A DNA stretch of 64,000 nucleotides from Pseudogymnoascus destructans (Eukaryota > Ascomycota > Leotiomycetes > Thelebolales > Thelebolaceae): the NCBI RefSeq assembly GCF_001641265.1, contig NW_020167534.1:496001-560000 (forward strand). The letters run 5' to 3'. Below the pieces are notes generated by a model. That model had not been told where the DNA came from and did no database searches. It worked only from the letters and a program-made list of their open reading frames with translations. The position numbers and the translations under genes are program-made. Shown here one piece after another: positions 41,099 through 51,958 of this stretch (its first letter is position 1; the number at the start of each line of letters is the position of its first letter).

Positions 41099-43110
41099 GA
41101 ATAATGTAATTGATAAAATTACAACAGTTAAAATAAACCCATCTCAATTGTATGAGGAAGTGAAGTAAAGTTGTCTTTGCGGATGAACATAATTTTTACA
41201 TGCGTGAGTACCTAAATCACATGACCTATTATACGATCCACCTTTTGAATCCCACCCTTTGCCCCAATGTACTTTACTGTAGTAAATTTCGGCCCGGATC
41301 GCGCCTGACGCTAACCTTCTTTGATGCAATCCAGTTCGCTCATTTTTGGAGAATGAGTTACGCTCCATATTCAGTTAGTCTGAAAAGGCTGAGATCATAT
41401 GTGGGGCACTAGAATCAGCCAATGAAGAGCAGATCTCGGTTAGCTTCAGGCAAGACGTGCGACTTGTTGGTTTTCCTGTTCATTGCCCCAGACTTCAACT
41501 ATCTTACATCTTCAAAACCACACGATGTGTAATTGCTCGCTGATTGACCGATGCCGATAAGACACGTCAAATAGATCCTTGTCGAAGAGATGATAACCGC
41601 ATCGGAATGATCACCTGGCTGTCGTTGGTGAGGTATGTTGGGCTCGGGCAGCATCGCAACGGCACCTTAACATTTATTTTGAAACCTACCGCATCAATCA
41701 TCTGTGCTAACCACGTGGAAATAGGCCTTTCTGCCTAAGGCATACATACTCCTAAGAAACCACATGCTACATATTTTGCTGTTGATCCGGGGAAAACCCA
41801 TCACTCCTTTCTATTGACAGGTCTGAAGGCTTGACGAATATGTTTTCATGGTCGTCGTGTCAGGGATCTAGACAATCTTGAACTTGCCATCCTTCCTGAC
41901 TCTCAAAGCCGCCCGAGCATCTGGTCGTGGCTGCCTAACTTTGGCTCGCGTTTCTCGGTGCCACTACCCAGCGCAGGAGAAAAGTGCGGCGTTACTTCAG
42001 CTGGATGGTGCTATTATGCAGGTCGCCGTGTTGATATTGGCTGCAGGGCGAACCACACAAGCAGCAAGGCTGCCTATTCTGTTCACTCACCGAGGTTGAT
42101 ACATAAATAGAAGGCTTCCTGTCCGAGAGCTCAATATCCTGTTTTATCGAAATTGTATCCGTCTGCTTGCTGTATAGCTATGACACCGTACTAATTAACC
42201 AAGCGGGAAGATCCACAGGCAGCTTCCATAACATCCACCATCGCCGCCACCAAGACATCCAGTGATTGGCACGTATTGCGACGGTTGTGGAGAGGGAAAG
42301 GGTCTTGTCGAATTGAGTCTGGGCTAAAAGAGCGTGTCCGTAGACGGGAAGTTTGATTCATGAAGCCTGGTTTGATATAAGAGGGCTGATGGCAATCCAG
42401 GTGTGGCGAAGGTAATACAGAAGTGTAGAATCAATTGATGTGTGAATGCGCGCGACATGTGGGTGGTGAGCTGAGGCGAGGCTCTTTGGTACGTGATGTT
42501 TTATGAGGATAACTCCGACGCCAAGCTCCACTGGGGAATCATTTTACCCGACTCCAGAGACGAAGGGCTGTCCCCACGCGCCAGAACCTGGTCATTATCC
42601 CCAATAATCTTCCCTCCACAGTATTTAAAATCGGTTTTGTCGGCATTAGTTTGAAAGACGGTATGTCTTATCTCTTTCAGTCTTCCTGAGGGCCTTACCA
42701 GTTGTCTAAAATGATCGACGGTGTAGTCTTATTGTCATTGAAAGGTCGCAAATTAGGTCTCAGTCCCCTCCCTGTTCGTTTTCACAGCAAGAGCAGAAAG
42801 AGGAGTACAGATCTCGAAGAAGAATGGCGGAGAAACTGATAAGCCTCGTACAAGGTCAAGGGTGAGATTTGCTGGGCCTTTGAGCTCAACGGAGAACAAA
42901 TCACCTCTTGGGCTGATGAGTGGGACGAGGCAGGGACTCAAAATGGAATGCCTATAATGCGCTATAAAAATAAAAACGCCTACTTACAAAGTAAGTAAGA
43001 ACTCCATAATTAGTTGCAGCGTCATTAAATATTCCAGACCCCCAAAAAATAACCAGTCTTGCCTTTGACACTTGACCTGTCTCGAAGCTATGTTTTATTT
43101 ATGTCGAATA
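41099..43110. other. 2-kb stretch without recognisable genes
   Basis: Only short ORFs on both strands, none with a domain. No inverted or direct repeats typical of transposons were noticed. It may be decayed sequence at the edge of the transposon-rich compartment. Confidence 0.4.
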
Positions 43111-45081
43111 TTAGTCGATTAACCATGGATGGGTTGGTAGATTGATCCGGCCGCCACAGGAATCCCTTGATGCCCATGCCAACACTCGATAGGTGGCTTC
43201 TATGGAAGGGCGAGATATGATGGGCGGTAGCTTAGTCATTGTTTTGTTGTCGCTGTGTTTTATATCCGGCTTCTCTTGTACTTGCGCGTTGTCAATCACA
43301 CCAGAATGAAAACATTGCTTCTCATCTCCCAGAATCCAAACCCAACTGTGATACTCTCGGGCACGCCAGAGATCCAAGTACTGATGTAGCTCCGGTTCAA
43401 TCTCCTTAGCTGATGTACTTCCGAAAGGCTGCCAACCATATGGCAACTCCTCCGCATTCGCAATGTAACGATAATTGAAACGAAGGCGGGCAAGATCACT
43501 ATTAGATAGCATCCTCATGCCGTTCTCTTCATAGCAGCCCAGTCCAACTTCATCTAAGAATGACTGCCTACAGCCAAGCCATGCAGCTGAAACAGAATCA
43601 GGTTGCGACGCGCGAGTAAATTTCGGTTGCTCTTCCAATGTTGTAAGATAGGATTCAATCATGCCAACCCAGTCCAAAGGTCCAAGCCAAAGAACGCCGA
43701 TCCTGAATGGTGCCTGTCGAGGACGATATATCATAAACATTTTGATAAGTAACTCCGTATTTCTCGATTTAAGCACGGGCCGAATAACATCATATATTGA
43801 AAATAGCCAAGCACTGACAACGTTGCAAGCAACGCCTGATTCCCAGAAAATACTCCAAAGACTCGATCCTATCGACCTAGGGCTGATACTAATGGTTATG
43901 AGTTGAGATATCCGCCTCGAATATTGAATGAATGCGTCGTGAGCTTGTTTTGGATGATCGCGCCGCAGAAGTATTGGAACAGGCAGAGTAGCCGTTAATT
44001 TTCTAAAATTGTAGAAAGGCAGCATGATTGTAGCAGAAACTGCGGCGTCGAGTTGGCTGTTAAGTCCAAATAACCTGCAAAGCTCGGAAATAAGACTTGC
44101 CGCCTTTTCCAAAGATGGCGATGTGGCCCATTCTGGAGAAGAATATGTCGGACTAGTAATACGTCGAAAAGGTTCACTCCGTCATAGGCCAATGCCCACG
44201 GTGGACTAGGCTTGATCATCCAACGCGAATTGGGTGCGGGAAGGATACATAGCCAACACACAAGGTCCGGAGATGCGTGACGTAAGTCAAGTTGAATTCT
44301 GTCATTCTCTGAGCAGCCTACATGGCGTGTTGAAAGTGCCTGAGAAGTAAACTTGACTTTTCCGCTCCTGCATCTCAAGGAGTTTTGCACAGAAATAATA
44401 GGAGAGGCATTGTATGAGTATAGTGATGCCATTGGAAGGAGAGGCGGGTGACGCATCAGAATTGGAATTGCATTCTTCTGTGAGCCGGTACCTCGTCGGC
44501 TTTGGGATAGAGAGGGTGAGGATTTTCTCGTTGCCACGGGCGAGATCCATGCTCCATTCATCGACTTCGGGGGGTGAGGTTGGCTGCCACGTCGGATCGG
44601 AGTCATCCAGGGTTTCTGTGAAAACATCATCCATAGAGCCCATATCATCTGACTCAGCGTGTAAAAATTCCCATGTCGGGTAGCCCCCAATTTCCTTTAA
44701 GCCACGGAGCTGAGAAGGTAGGGGTGGAACCCCCTCTGTCAACCTCAAAACACCTGGGCTTTCGGGCATTCTGAGAGTTTGTTGCCGTTCTGCCAGACCA
44801 AGGCACTCTCGCCATTGGGATTCACCTCTCCGAAAGGTCCTCTCAATATCCTCAGCGCTTGGAATCACTGGATCATTCTGACATCCTTGCAGTAAATCAT
44901 CAGCAGTTTCGTCCTCAGCGATGCCACTGCTGACACTGCTGGTACTGCTGTTCGGCGGGGTGCTTATGCCTCCGTTGCTTTCGTTCCTATAAGATGAGGA
45001 ATGGTTATCATGAGGAATGAAGCTTGCTTTAAACCTGTTCGTTCGAGTCTCTATCCAGTGGGCAACACGATCATCACCCAT
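43111..45081 (-). CDS. Fungal protein of unknown function (multi-exon)
   Basis: ATG 45081 (MGDDRVAHWIE) opens an acidic, Ser/Pro-rich, disordered ~210-residue N-terminus. Around 44150-44340 the coding signal moves through other frames (DLVCWLCILPAPNSR, WALAYDGVNLFDV), and from 44112 to 43111 a long frame continues. That last part holds PFYNFRKLTATLPVPILL, then ISPRSIGSSLWSIFWESGVACNVV, VLWLGPLDWVGM and YGWQPFGSTSAKEIEPEL. This C-terminal layout matches an anonymous family I have met in many Pezizomycotina, with a conserved small-residue motif before CNV and a WxPFG motif. Exact introns near 44.15-44.35 kb were not resolved, and a frameshift there cannot be excluded. Function unknown. Confidence 0.5.
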
Positions 45082-46723
45082 GTTAGAGGTGGCTGGTATC
45101 TCAAGTCATTTATGATGGAATTCGCCCAGATAGATAAAAGCTTCAAATTTTGTCTTGCTTTGCGAAAGTACTCCCTATTTGTCGCCACTTTCAAGTAAAT
45201 AAATAGTATAATGCCGAGAGATTGATTTTATGGGAGGCGACCTTTATAGTCCCACCTCAGCTCATCATGTGATATAACGTCACGTGCCCACCTCACCTCC
45301 TCGCTCTCGAGGTGAGATGTACTTATTACCAATTCACGAAACTCGGCGCGCAAGTGCGGTCAGTGTAAATTGGGGTTGAAGTTCTACTCTATATTATGTG
45401 CTTGTAAAGGCTTGTTTGATATGTAGAATTCGAGTGATGTAAAATGCGAGCGCGAAATATGTTCATCACATGATGTCGGGGTCATAGTTTCATTTATGAG
45501 GCCCGTACCACGGAATCTATTGCACCACCAAAGATGACTGCAGGTTGCCGTCATCACCGGCTTCTTGCAGTTCTGCTTCGCTTCCATTGATACAACTTCG
45601 ACTCATGTTTTATAGCAACCATATCTGCTACGTTACAATCTCTACCAGGTATACATATACGAGAGCCTGCGACAGTCAACCTAGGCCTAGCACCTGGTGT
45701 TACGAATTCCTCAAAGCGCCAGCTCCACGGCGCAAATATCGAACCAACTTCCGCCATTCCGCCTATGGGCTTGATGACAGTCCAATCTTTACGGTGTACG
45801 CCTGGGACCATGCTGATGGTGGGATTCATCATGGCTTCGCACACAGCGCTTGTTCAATATTCGCCGACCACCGCACCGATGGTTATTTGCGCACGACGTG
45901 CGAAGGCATGGCGAGCGAGTCCAGGCTAGATGGGATGAAGTCTTGCCTGCCTCTGTTGTAGACTATTACTTCTATGTCCCTTATCCCCCTGGTAGGTTCT
46001 ATACATTACCACAAGAGTCTTATTGAGAAGGAACGAACTTCGGCGTGTACTACTCAGTTCCCTGCCACCTCTCACTGGGCATTCTTGAGAGCCATTTCGA
46101 TATCATGTTGTTACGAACTTCCAGGACTGGTCGTTTGGGAAACTGCCGGAGATCTGGACACGTTGCACGAGTATACAAGGTGCTGTGTCGAGTACTGCAC
46201 CTCAGTCTAATTTGACAGCGGCTAGACCTTCTTTAAAAGTATTAAGGTTGACTTTCTAGAATTTATATAACATTCTATATTTCCCACATTTTCTTCTTCT
46301 TATCTAATCTAATCTTATCTAATACTATTCCTAATATAGTAATTACCTTACCTAATTTAGTTAGAGCCATCTATATTCAAATATTCATGAATATTCATGA
46401 ATAATAATTTTTATTCATGAATAGCCTAGTATTCAAGTTTATATTCGAATTGCTAACCCTACCATAAGCCATATTCAGCTCAGATATATTTAATGTACCA
46501 TAAGCCATAGCCTGACTCCATGAACCCGATTCTAGACCGTCAATACGTGTTATGATTGATGCTATCTGTATCCCCTCGCAAACCCCTTAGCTCTTTCTCC
46601 CCTTCATTTGTCGATTTCGTACATACATACTCATTATAATTCCACCTTGCAAACGCATAACCCCCCGCTAAGACCGTAAACTGATACGACATCCATTGAA
46701 CGCTGTCACACTCTTCGCCCACC
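45082..46723. other. Intergenic region at the compartment boundary
   Basis: No accepted gene. ORFs at 45545-46210 (plus) show no domain. An AT-rich stretch near 46370-46425 has three copies of the palindrome TATTCATGAATA or ATTCATGAAT. The right end is the 3' flank of the NAB3-like gene. Confidence 0.4.
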
Positions 46724-49522
46724 TCATTGCCTAAACCTCGCCAGCTGCGCCATAATATTCTGCAGATCCTCTGCGCTCTGACCTCCCTGCACCTGCGCCT
46801 GTGCCTGCTGTCCCAACCCCGCAGCGCCAAGGAGGGCGCCCAGATTCGCCGTTGCGCCTTGGGGCGGGTACTGAGCCTGTTGCTGGGGTGGGTATTGTTG
46901 TTGTTGTTGTTGCGGCTGTTGAGTAGGTTTTCCCATTAGACCCCCAAGGATGCCTGCGAGGTCTACTTGGCCATTGCCTTGGTTCTGCTGCTGCTGCTGT
47001 GATGTTGGGGATTGGATGGGTGCATTCAGTGTCCCGAGCAGCTTTTGCAGAGTTGCATTGTCGAGCTGGCCGACGATGCTCCCAAGGTTAGGAGCTACTC
47101 GTGCAGCCGGAGCTCCGTATTGCTGACCAGCCTGTTGTCCATACGCCGGTGCAACTGGGGCTGGAGCAGTAAGTTGCTTTTGCTTCTCACGTATCACCAG
47201 CTCGGCCGCAATACGGGGCTCCAGGTCCTCATACTCGTCGAAACGGACATTGTCCGCGCCGCGCGTGCGGTCAAAGACTTGCAATGGTATCCTGCTAGTC
47301 TGTTGCGCCTTAGGAGTCAATTTGACAACGGCAAGGACACCTTCCAGAATCTGTCGGCGGACAACGACATCCACTGGTAGGCGTGCGCTGAGGAACATGA
47401 CTTCGCTCTTTAAACCACGACCACGGATTTCACCCTCGACCCAGCTAATGAAGTTGCGATCGAGCTCTTCGAGGAGGATGATCTGCACCTCCGGGACGTC
47501 GCGGGCGTCACGACGCGGGATACCCAGCGCAGCATCTTCATCCATTTGGCGACGTCGAGGGCTGAGACTTCTCTCGCGGTACCGCCCGCCATCTCTACGA
47601 TCGTAGACAGGGGAGCGAGACCGTGTGTGCCGACCATCGTGGCCACCATAGCTATCTCGTCCACGGTTTTGGCCGTACTCATCGCGGCCACGGAAACCAC
47701 CACGTTGTGGTGAGGGAGACCTCAGGGCTCGGTAGTGCTCGCGTCCACGCGTGGTAGCGCCGCGGTGGTCACCTTCACGAGGTGACGTGAGGGCTCGTCC
47801 ATCGTATCGATCGTAGCCCTGGGGTTGGTTCCGGCCTTGTCCTCCACGACCACCTCCACCGCCTCTTTGGTGCTCTGGTGATCGCGAGCGACGTTGAGTA
47901 GCGGGTTGCGCTTGTCCAGGTCCAGCCTGTCGGGTGTTCTTCTGGGGTTTGGAGATCTCGAGATCTGTTGAAGTCAGTGAGGTTTCATGACAAACGGGTG
48001 CAACATGAGACTTACGCATTTTCCTCCCCCTGATTTCCTGGCCTTGCTCACGCTGGAGGGCTGCATGACAAGCCTTGACGTCGTGGAATTGGACAAATCC
48101 ATAAGCCTGCTTGATAGATACCTGTGCCAATCTACCGAACTTGTGAAAGATGTAGAAAATATCACGCTTCGTTACCTTCTCTGTTGGTAAATTACCTGGC
48201 ACGTTGTCAGTAAGATGATAAATAGTAGAGGAGAAACATAACATACCTATGAATAGTCTTGATCCTGCGGGGAATCTGTCCCATAAGCCTTCCGAGACAT
48301 ACATCCGCTCATCGGCCAAGAATTTATCATACAGGCTCTGGACATCAGCACCCCACTGAATCTCACCTGCATCTTCAGCATCTCCAGCCTCGACAAAAGT
48401 CTGTGGCCTGTCTTGTTTGGGATGAGGGGGAAAGGTAGACGATGGAGGAGCTGGCAATGATGGAGGGGCATTGAAGGAGGCGGCTGGGGGTGGGGGAAGG
48501 ATGTTTCTAGCATCGGTCTTTGTGCCTGGCGCACCAGAAGCAATAAGGGGCATAGACATTCCCGGCGCTCTGTATGCGGTAGAGCCCGGTGGGACAGCAA
48601 AGCTGGGGCCAGCATGGTATTTGCGGATGTCATCCTGAGACGCATACGCCGGGTGCATGGCAGGCTTTGGCAGGACTTGCGGTCGTGGAGGGAGGCTTGA
48701 GTGAGAAGGGAGAGTTGAGGGCCCGGTTGGTTCGGGTGGCCCTGGTGGGAAGGTTGGAGAGCTAACAGTGGTTGCGGTGAGTGTGCCATTTGCGGGCGTG
48801 GCATTGATTTCAGCATTGGCCGTGATGTTATCAAGCAGCTGCTGAATGTCTATCTCGCCTTTGGCAATACTCTCATAGGAATGGGCTGGAGGGGGTTGAG
48901 ATTTGGCCTGGGCTGTCTCAGACATCGCGGGGTCGGAACCGCCATCAACGGCAGCTAGAGGAGCAGGCTCAGAAGAAGTCGTAGGAGGGGAGGTAATGGG
49001 GTTAAGGGAGGAATTGTCGATGGGTCCCGTAGTGGTATTGGTGATGGAAGGGATGGTGTCGAGGGAAGAAGGAGCGGTCTCAGAGCCTGACAACGGAGCA
49101 GGCGCTGAATGAACAACTTCATGTTGCTCGACAGCCTCGCTTGAATCTTCTGGACTATCTGAACCCGCCTCGCCATCAGACTCAAAGGTCATCGCATAAT
49201 CATCGTCGATCTCGCCTCCTGCCTGTGCCCCTGGCGCAGCAGCGTTGCCTTGCTCTGGTTTAGCCTCCTCGTCATACGGGTCTGAGAAGCTACTTGCCGC
49301 GTCGCTTGGCTCATTATCGTCATCCGCCGTCGCGTTTGTATTCGTAGGAAGATTGTCGGTGGGCGCGTCTGTTGATGACGCGGTATGGGTGGATGTCATA
49401 TTGAAGACGGGGTCGATCTGGTTCTGGAGGACTGGGAGATTCGATGGGATTGAGGGGTGAGATGGGACGGGAGAGACTGGAGTGGTTGGTTTGGTTTGGA
49501 ATTTAGGCGCGTCCCAAATCAT
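46724..49522 (-). CDS. NAB3: NAB3-like nuclear RNA-binding protein (RRM, Q-rich tail)
   Basis: ATG 49522 (MIWDAPKF) or the later ATG 49399 (MTSTHTAS); 898 or 857 aa. Introns at 48196-48246 and 47965-48015, each 51 nt, split the RRM. Order: ~400 residues of Pro/Ser/acidic disorder with a helical segment (IDIQQLLDNITANAE); an RRM (SRLFIG joined to NLPTEKVTKRD, AYGFVQF); an RGG/RS region with a KPQKNTR start; a compact C-terminal domain (VQIILLEELDRNFISW, VEVMFLS-like, RRQILEGVLAVVKLT). Last is a Gln-rich low-complexity tail. This fits Nab3-type proteins that bind UCUU-rich RNA with Nrd1 in termination and decay of noncoding RNA, in the nucleus. Stop is TGA at 46724. Confidence 0.8.
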   Translation of the reverse strand: MIWDAPKFQTKPTTPVSPVPSHPSIPSNLPVLQNQIDPVFNMTSTHTASSTDAPTDNLPTNTNATADDDNEPSDAASSFSDPYDEEAKPEQGNAAAPGAQAGGEIDDDYAMTFESDGEAGSDSPEDSSEAVEQHEVVHSAPAPLSGSETAPSSLDTIPSITNTTTGPIDNSSLNPITSPPTTSSEPAPLAAVDGGSDPAMSETAQAKSQPPPAHSYESIAKGEIDIQQLLDNITANAEINATPANGTLTATTVSSPTFPPGPPEPTGPSTLPSHSSLPPRPQVLPKPAMHPAYASQDDIRKYHAGPSFAVPPGSTAYRAPGMSMPLIASGAPGTKTDARNILPPPPAASFNAPPSLPAPPSSTFPPHPKQDRPQTFVEAGDAEDAGEIQWGADVQSLYDKFLADERMYVSEGLWDRFPAGSRLFIGMLCFSSTIYHLTDNVPGNLPTEKVTKRDIFYIFHKFGRLAQVSIKQAYGFVQFHDVKACHAALQREQGQEIRGRKMRKSHVAPVCHETSLTSTDLEISKPQKNTRQAGPGQAQPATQRRSRSPEHQRGGGGGRGGQGRNQPQGYDRYDGRALTSPREGDHRGATTRGREHYRALRSPSPQRGGFRGRDEYGQNRGRDSYGGHDGRHTRSRSPVYDRRDGGRYRERSLSPRRRQMDEDAALGIPRRDARDVPEVQIILLEELDRNFISWVEGEIRGRGLKSEVMFLSARLPVDVVVRRQILEGVLAVVKLTPKAQQTSRIPLQVFDRTRGADNVRFDEYEDLEPRIAAELVIREKQKQLTAPAPVAPAYGQQAGQQYGAPAARVAPNLGSIVGQLDNATLQKLLGTLNAPIQSPTSQQQQQNQGNGQVDLAGILGGLMGKPTQQPQQQQQQYPPQQQAQYPPQGATANLGALLGAAGLGQQAQAQVQGGQSAEDLQNIMAQLARFRQ

Positions 49523-50367
49523 AAATCCAGAGGGTCGGGGCAACCTGCCTCGCGACTCGCACTGCTATGGTGATGGTGGGGGGTTTGTTGATGAACGACA
49601 ATGTGGAAGACAAATCAACAATTGATTTCCGGCTGGAGGGGTGGAGGCGGAGGAAGGGAGAAGGGATTAAGAGGTGGGAAATGGAGGAGGATAAATAGAT
49701 TGTTGGATTGAGTCGTGGATCGAAGATGTAGAAGATAAAAGTCGAGTTGGGTTTTGCTTGCTTAGCTACATGGATTTGGATGTGGATGTGGAAGAAGGCA
49801 TTCTAATAAATCAGATTCACTCTTTCACGCTGGGCGGGGGATCTGGGGATCTGTTGCGGGTGGCGTTGGTGCGGGTATGGTGCTTGCGAAGGCGTCGGTT
49901 TGGCGTGTGTAGGTTTGCAAGGCAGATGAAGTCGAGTTTGGAGTTTGGGGAGATGGGAAGATGGTGGAAACGGAGATGGAGATGGGGGTGAATTGAAAAT
50001 AGAGACGATGTTGAAGAGGCTCGAGGTGAAGTCATGTTGCTGGTGCCCGAAAGCTTAGTCAGCCGCCTAAGCCACATCTTTCCGAATCACGTGCAACCTA
50101 TACCCTCTGGTCAAACAGATATCAATCACATCTCACATCTACCGCTAGCAATTGTCATACTGTATAACTTTCAGATTACAGGACCCTACATGCATCATAG
50201 CAGATCTTTACCATTGTATTAAGGGCAGAAAAGGTATACTCGCTAGAATTGCTCTAGTAGGACTCTTGAGAGCACCACCTCTCCTCCCCCGCATCTTTGA
50301 TAACCTGTCTCATTGACCACCACAAAGAGAACAAAGACGATGAAAGACTCGGGACCTCGAGTCCTAA
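49523..50367. other. Divergent promoter region, NAB3-like / ICT1-like
   Basis: Shared upstream region of two divergently transcribed genes. No domain-bearing ORF. Purine/pyrimidine-skewed segments are typical of fungal leaders; no specific factor site was assigned. Confidence 0.45.
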
Positions 50368-51130
50368 ATGTCCTACCTATGCAGCCGCCGAATGCAGCAA
50401 ACCATTATGTCCCGTCACATTAGATTATTTGCCATACCACGTCCCGTGGCACTACAACGACAACAACCCGCCCAGAGTTTGCCCATACGCCAGTTTGCAA
50501 CCCCATCACGCAACGGATCCGGCTCAGAATCTCCCTACTCAGACGAGGAATACGCAGCTGCTCGGGAATGGGCGTCGAAATTCAAGCCGGGCTCATTACC
50601 ACGGGACCTGGCACAAACACGATTTGACCGGTCATCAGGTAAGGGCGGACAGCATGTGAACAAGTAATCAACTCTCAAGCAATCCATTGATTATCGAGTA
50701 GTTCTAACACCTCCCAGAACAAATTCAAAGGCCACAAGTGCGTGGCAGATCAAGTCAATAGCGCCCTATGTGCCTGCTATGGTGACCAAGGAACTGCGTG
50801 CGTCGCGGTATTACTCTAGGAATTCTGATTGCCTCACCATTGCCTCTCAGGAAGGTCGCGTGCAGCGCGATAATGAGGATAATTGCCATGAGAAGCTCTA
50901 TGAGCATATCACGGATATCACTAAGCGTATCATCCCCGGTGAGACGTCGGCGGCTGCGAAGGCAAAGGCAGCAAGGCAGTGAGTATAATAATCATAAATG
51001 CAAGGGAAAAGTTAACAGACGGCTGACTGTCTACTGCAGAAAGAAAATCGGAAATGCCATCCGTTTACAGTCCAAGAAGGAGCACAGTATGAAGAAGCAA
51101 TCCAGGAGCAGCAAAGGGGGGGATTATTAG
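50368..51130 (+). CDS. Mitochondrial ICT1-type peptidyl-tRNA hydrolase (GGQ, RF-1 domain)
   Basis: Exons 50368-50663, 50718-50978 and 51040-51130 (introns 54 and 61 nt) give 215 aa. The N-terminus is basic and hydroxylated without acids (MSRHIRLFAIPRPVALQ), fitting a mitochondrial presequence. The RF-1 domain carries GGQ at residues 93-95 (FDRSSGKGGQHVNK), with the first intron one codon after GGQHVN. The basic C-terminus (KKIGNAIRLQSKKEH) is as in ICT1/Pth4-type ribosome-rescue factors. It should hydrolyse peptidyl-tRNA on stalled mitochondrial ribosomes. Internal ATGs at residues 9 and 14 are alternative starts. Confidence 0.88.
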
Positions 51131-51781
51131 GACAGCAGGGTCGTCGCAAATGAACGGCATGCTGTCCACTGGGTTTAGTGAAAGGCCCGAAAGAACTAAT
51201 AGCCAACTGATAAACTGGATATCATAGTTGGAAGTGGGCCTTGGAGTCTGCCGTCGGGGGCAGATTTACTGTAAGGGGATCGATCCAAGGCAAGGCAGTC
51301 GATGAACGAACCAAAATCTCAGGCGGAATCAAATGTAAAATAATAGCCACAAGTATAATAATTATATAGATACCCATCTCATAATAAATCCGATTACTAC
51401 CTCTCCAGTGATCATTCCCCTAATCCCCATACGAAAAACGAGCACTGTATAGTTGGCGAGAACCCCTGAACGGCAAAATTACTCAGCAGGCACGAATCAT
51501 GGCACCCAAACAGCTGCTACTGCAATGCACCATAAGTAAGTTAGAGGAGCGGCTGAAAAAAAAATGACGCGAACGCAACATAATATATGCATTCCCCCGT
51601 GCGTTCCCTCTTTGTTCTTCAGTATCTCGTCGCTCATCTCAGCCCCATCTACCACTCTGTCGCGAACCGATCGCGCGCGCTGCTCTCTTGCTCCTAAGTA
51701 TCCGTTGGTCGACCCCTCAATCCTTATCGCCCACCGCCCAGGCCGTGATAACCACCCACCCCTCTCCCACCCCCACATCCG

Positions 51782-51930
51782 CCACAACCTCGACCTCGAA
51801 CATCTCCTTCCTCTCTCCCCTCCACGCTCGCCACAACTTCGACCTCGAACATCTCCTTCCTCTCTCCCCTCCACGCTCGCCACAACCTCGACCTCGAACA
51901 TCTCCTTCCTCTCTCCCCTCCACGCTCACC
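51782..51930 (+). repeat. Minisatellite, 49-bp unit, three copies
   Basis: CCACAACCTCGACCTCGAAC-type units with CTCCTTCCTCTCTCCCCTCC follow each other three times, ending about 30 bp before the kinase start codon. The tract is almost purine-free on the plus strand. It probably lies in the 5' UTR or core promoter of the kinase gene. Confidence 0.85.
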
Positions 51931-51958
51931 ACATCCACAACACCCAGCACATGCGACG

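Noticed and set aside
42753..42941. 62-codon ORF on the minus strand
   Set aside because: No homology recognised, no splice context, isolated in a gene-poor stretch.
45545..46210. Possible plus-strand gene
   Set aside because: Frames of 78-138 codons without recognisable domain or credible splice joins; not supportable.
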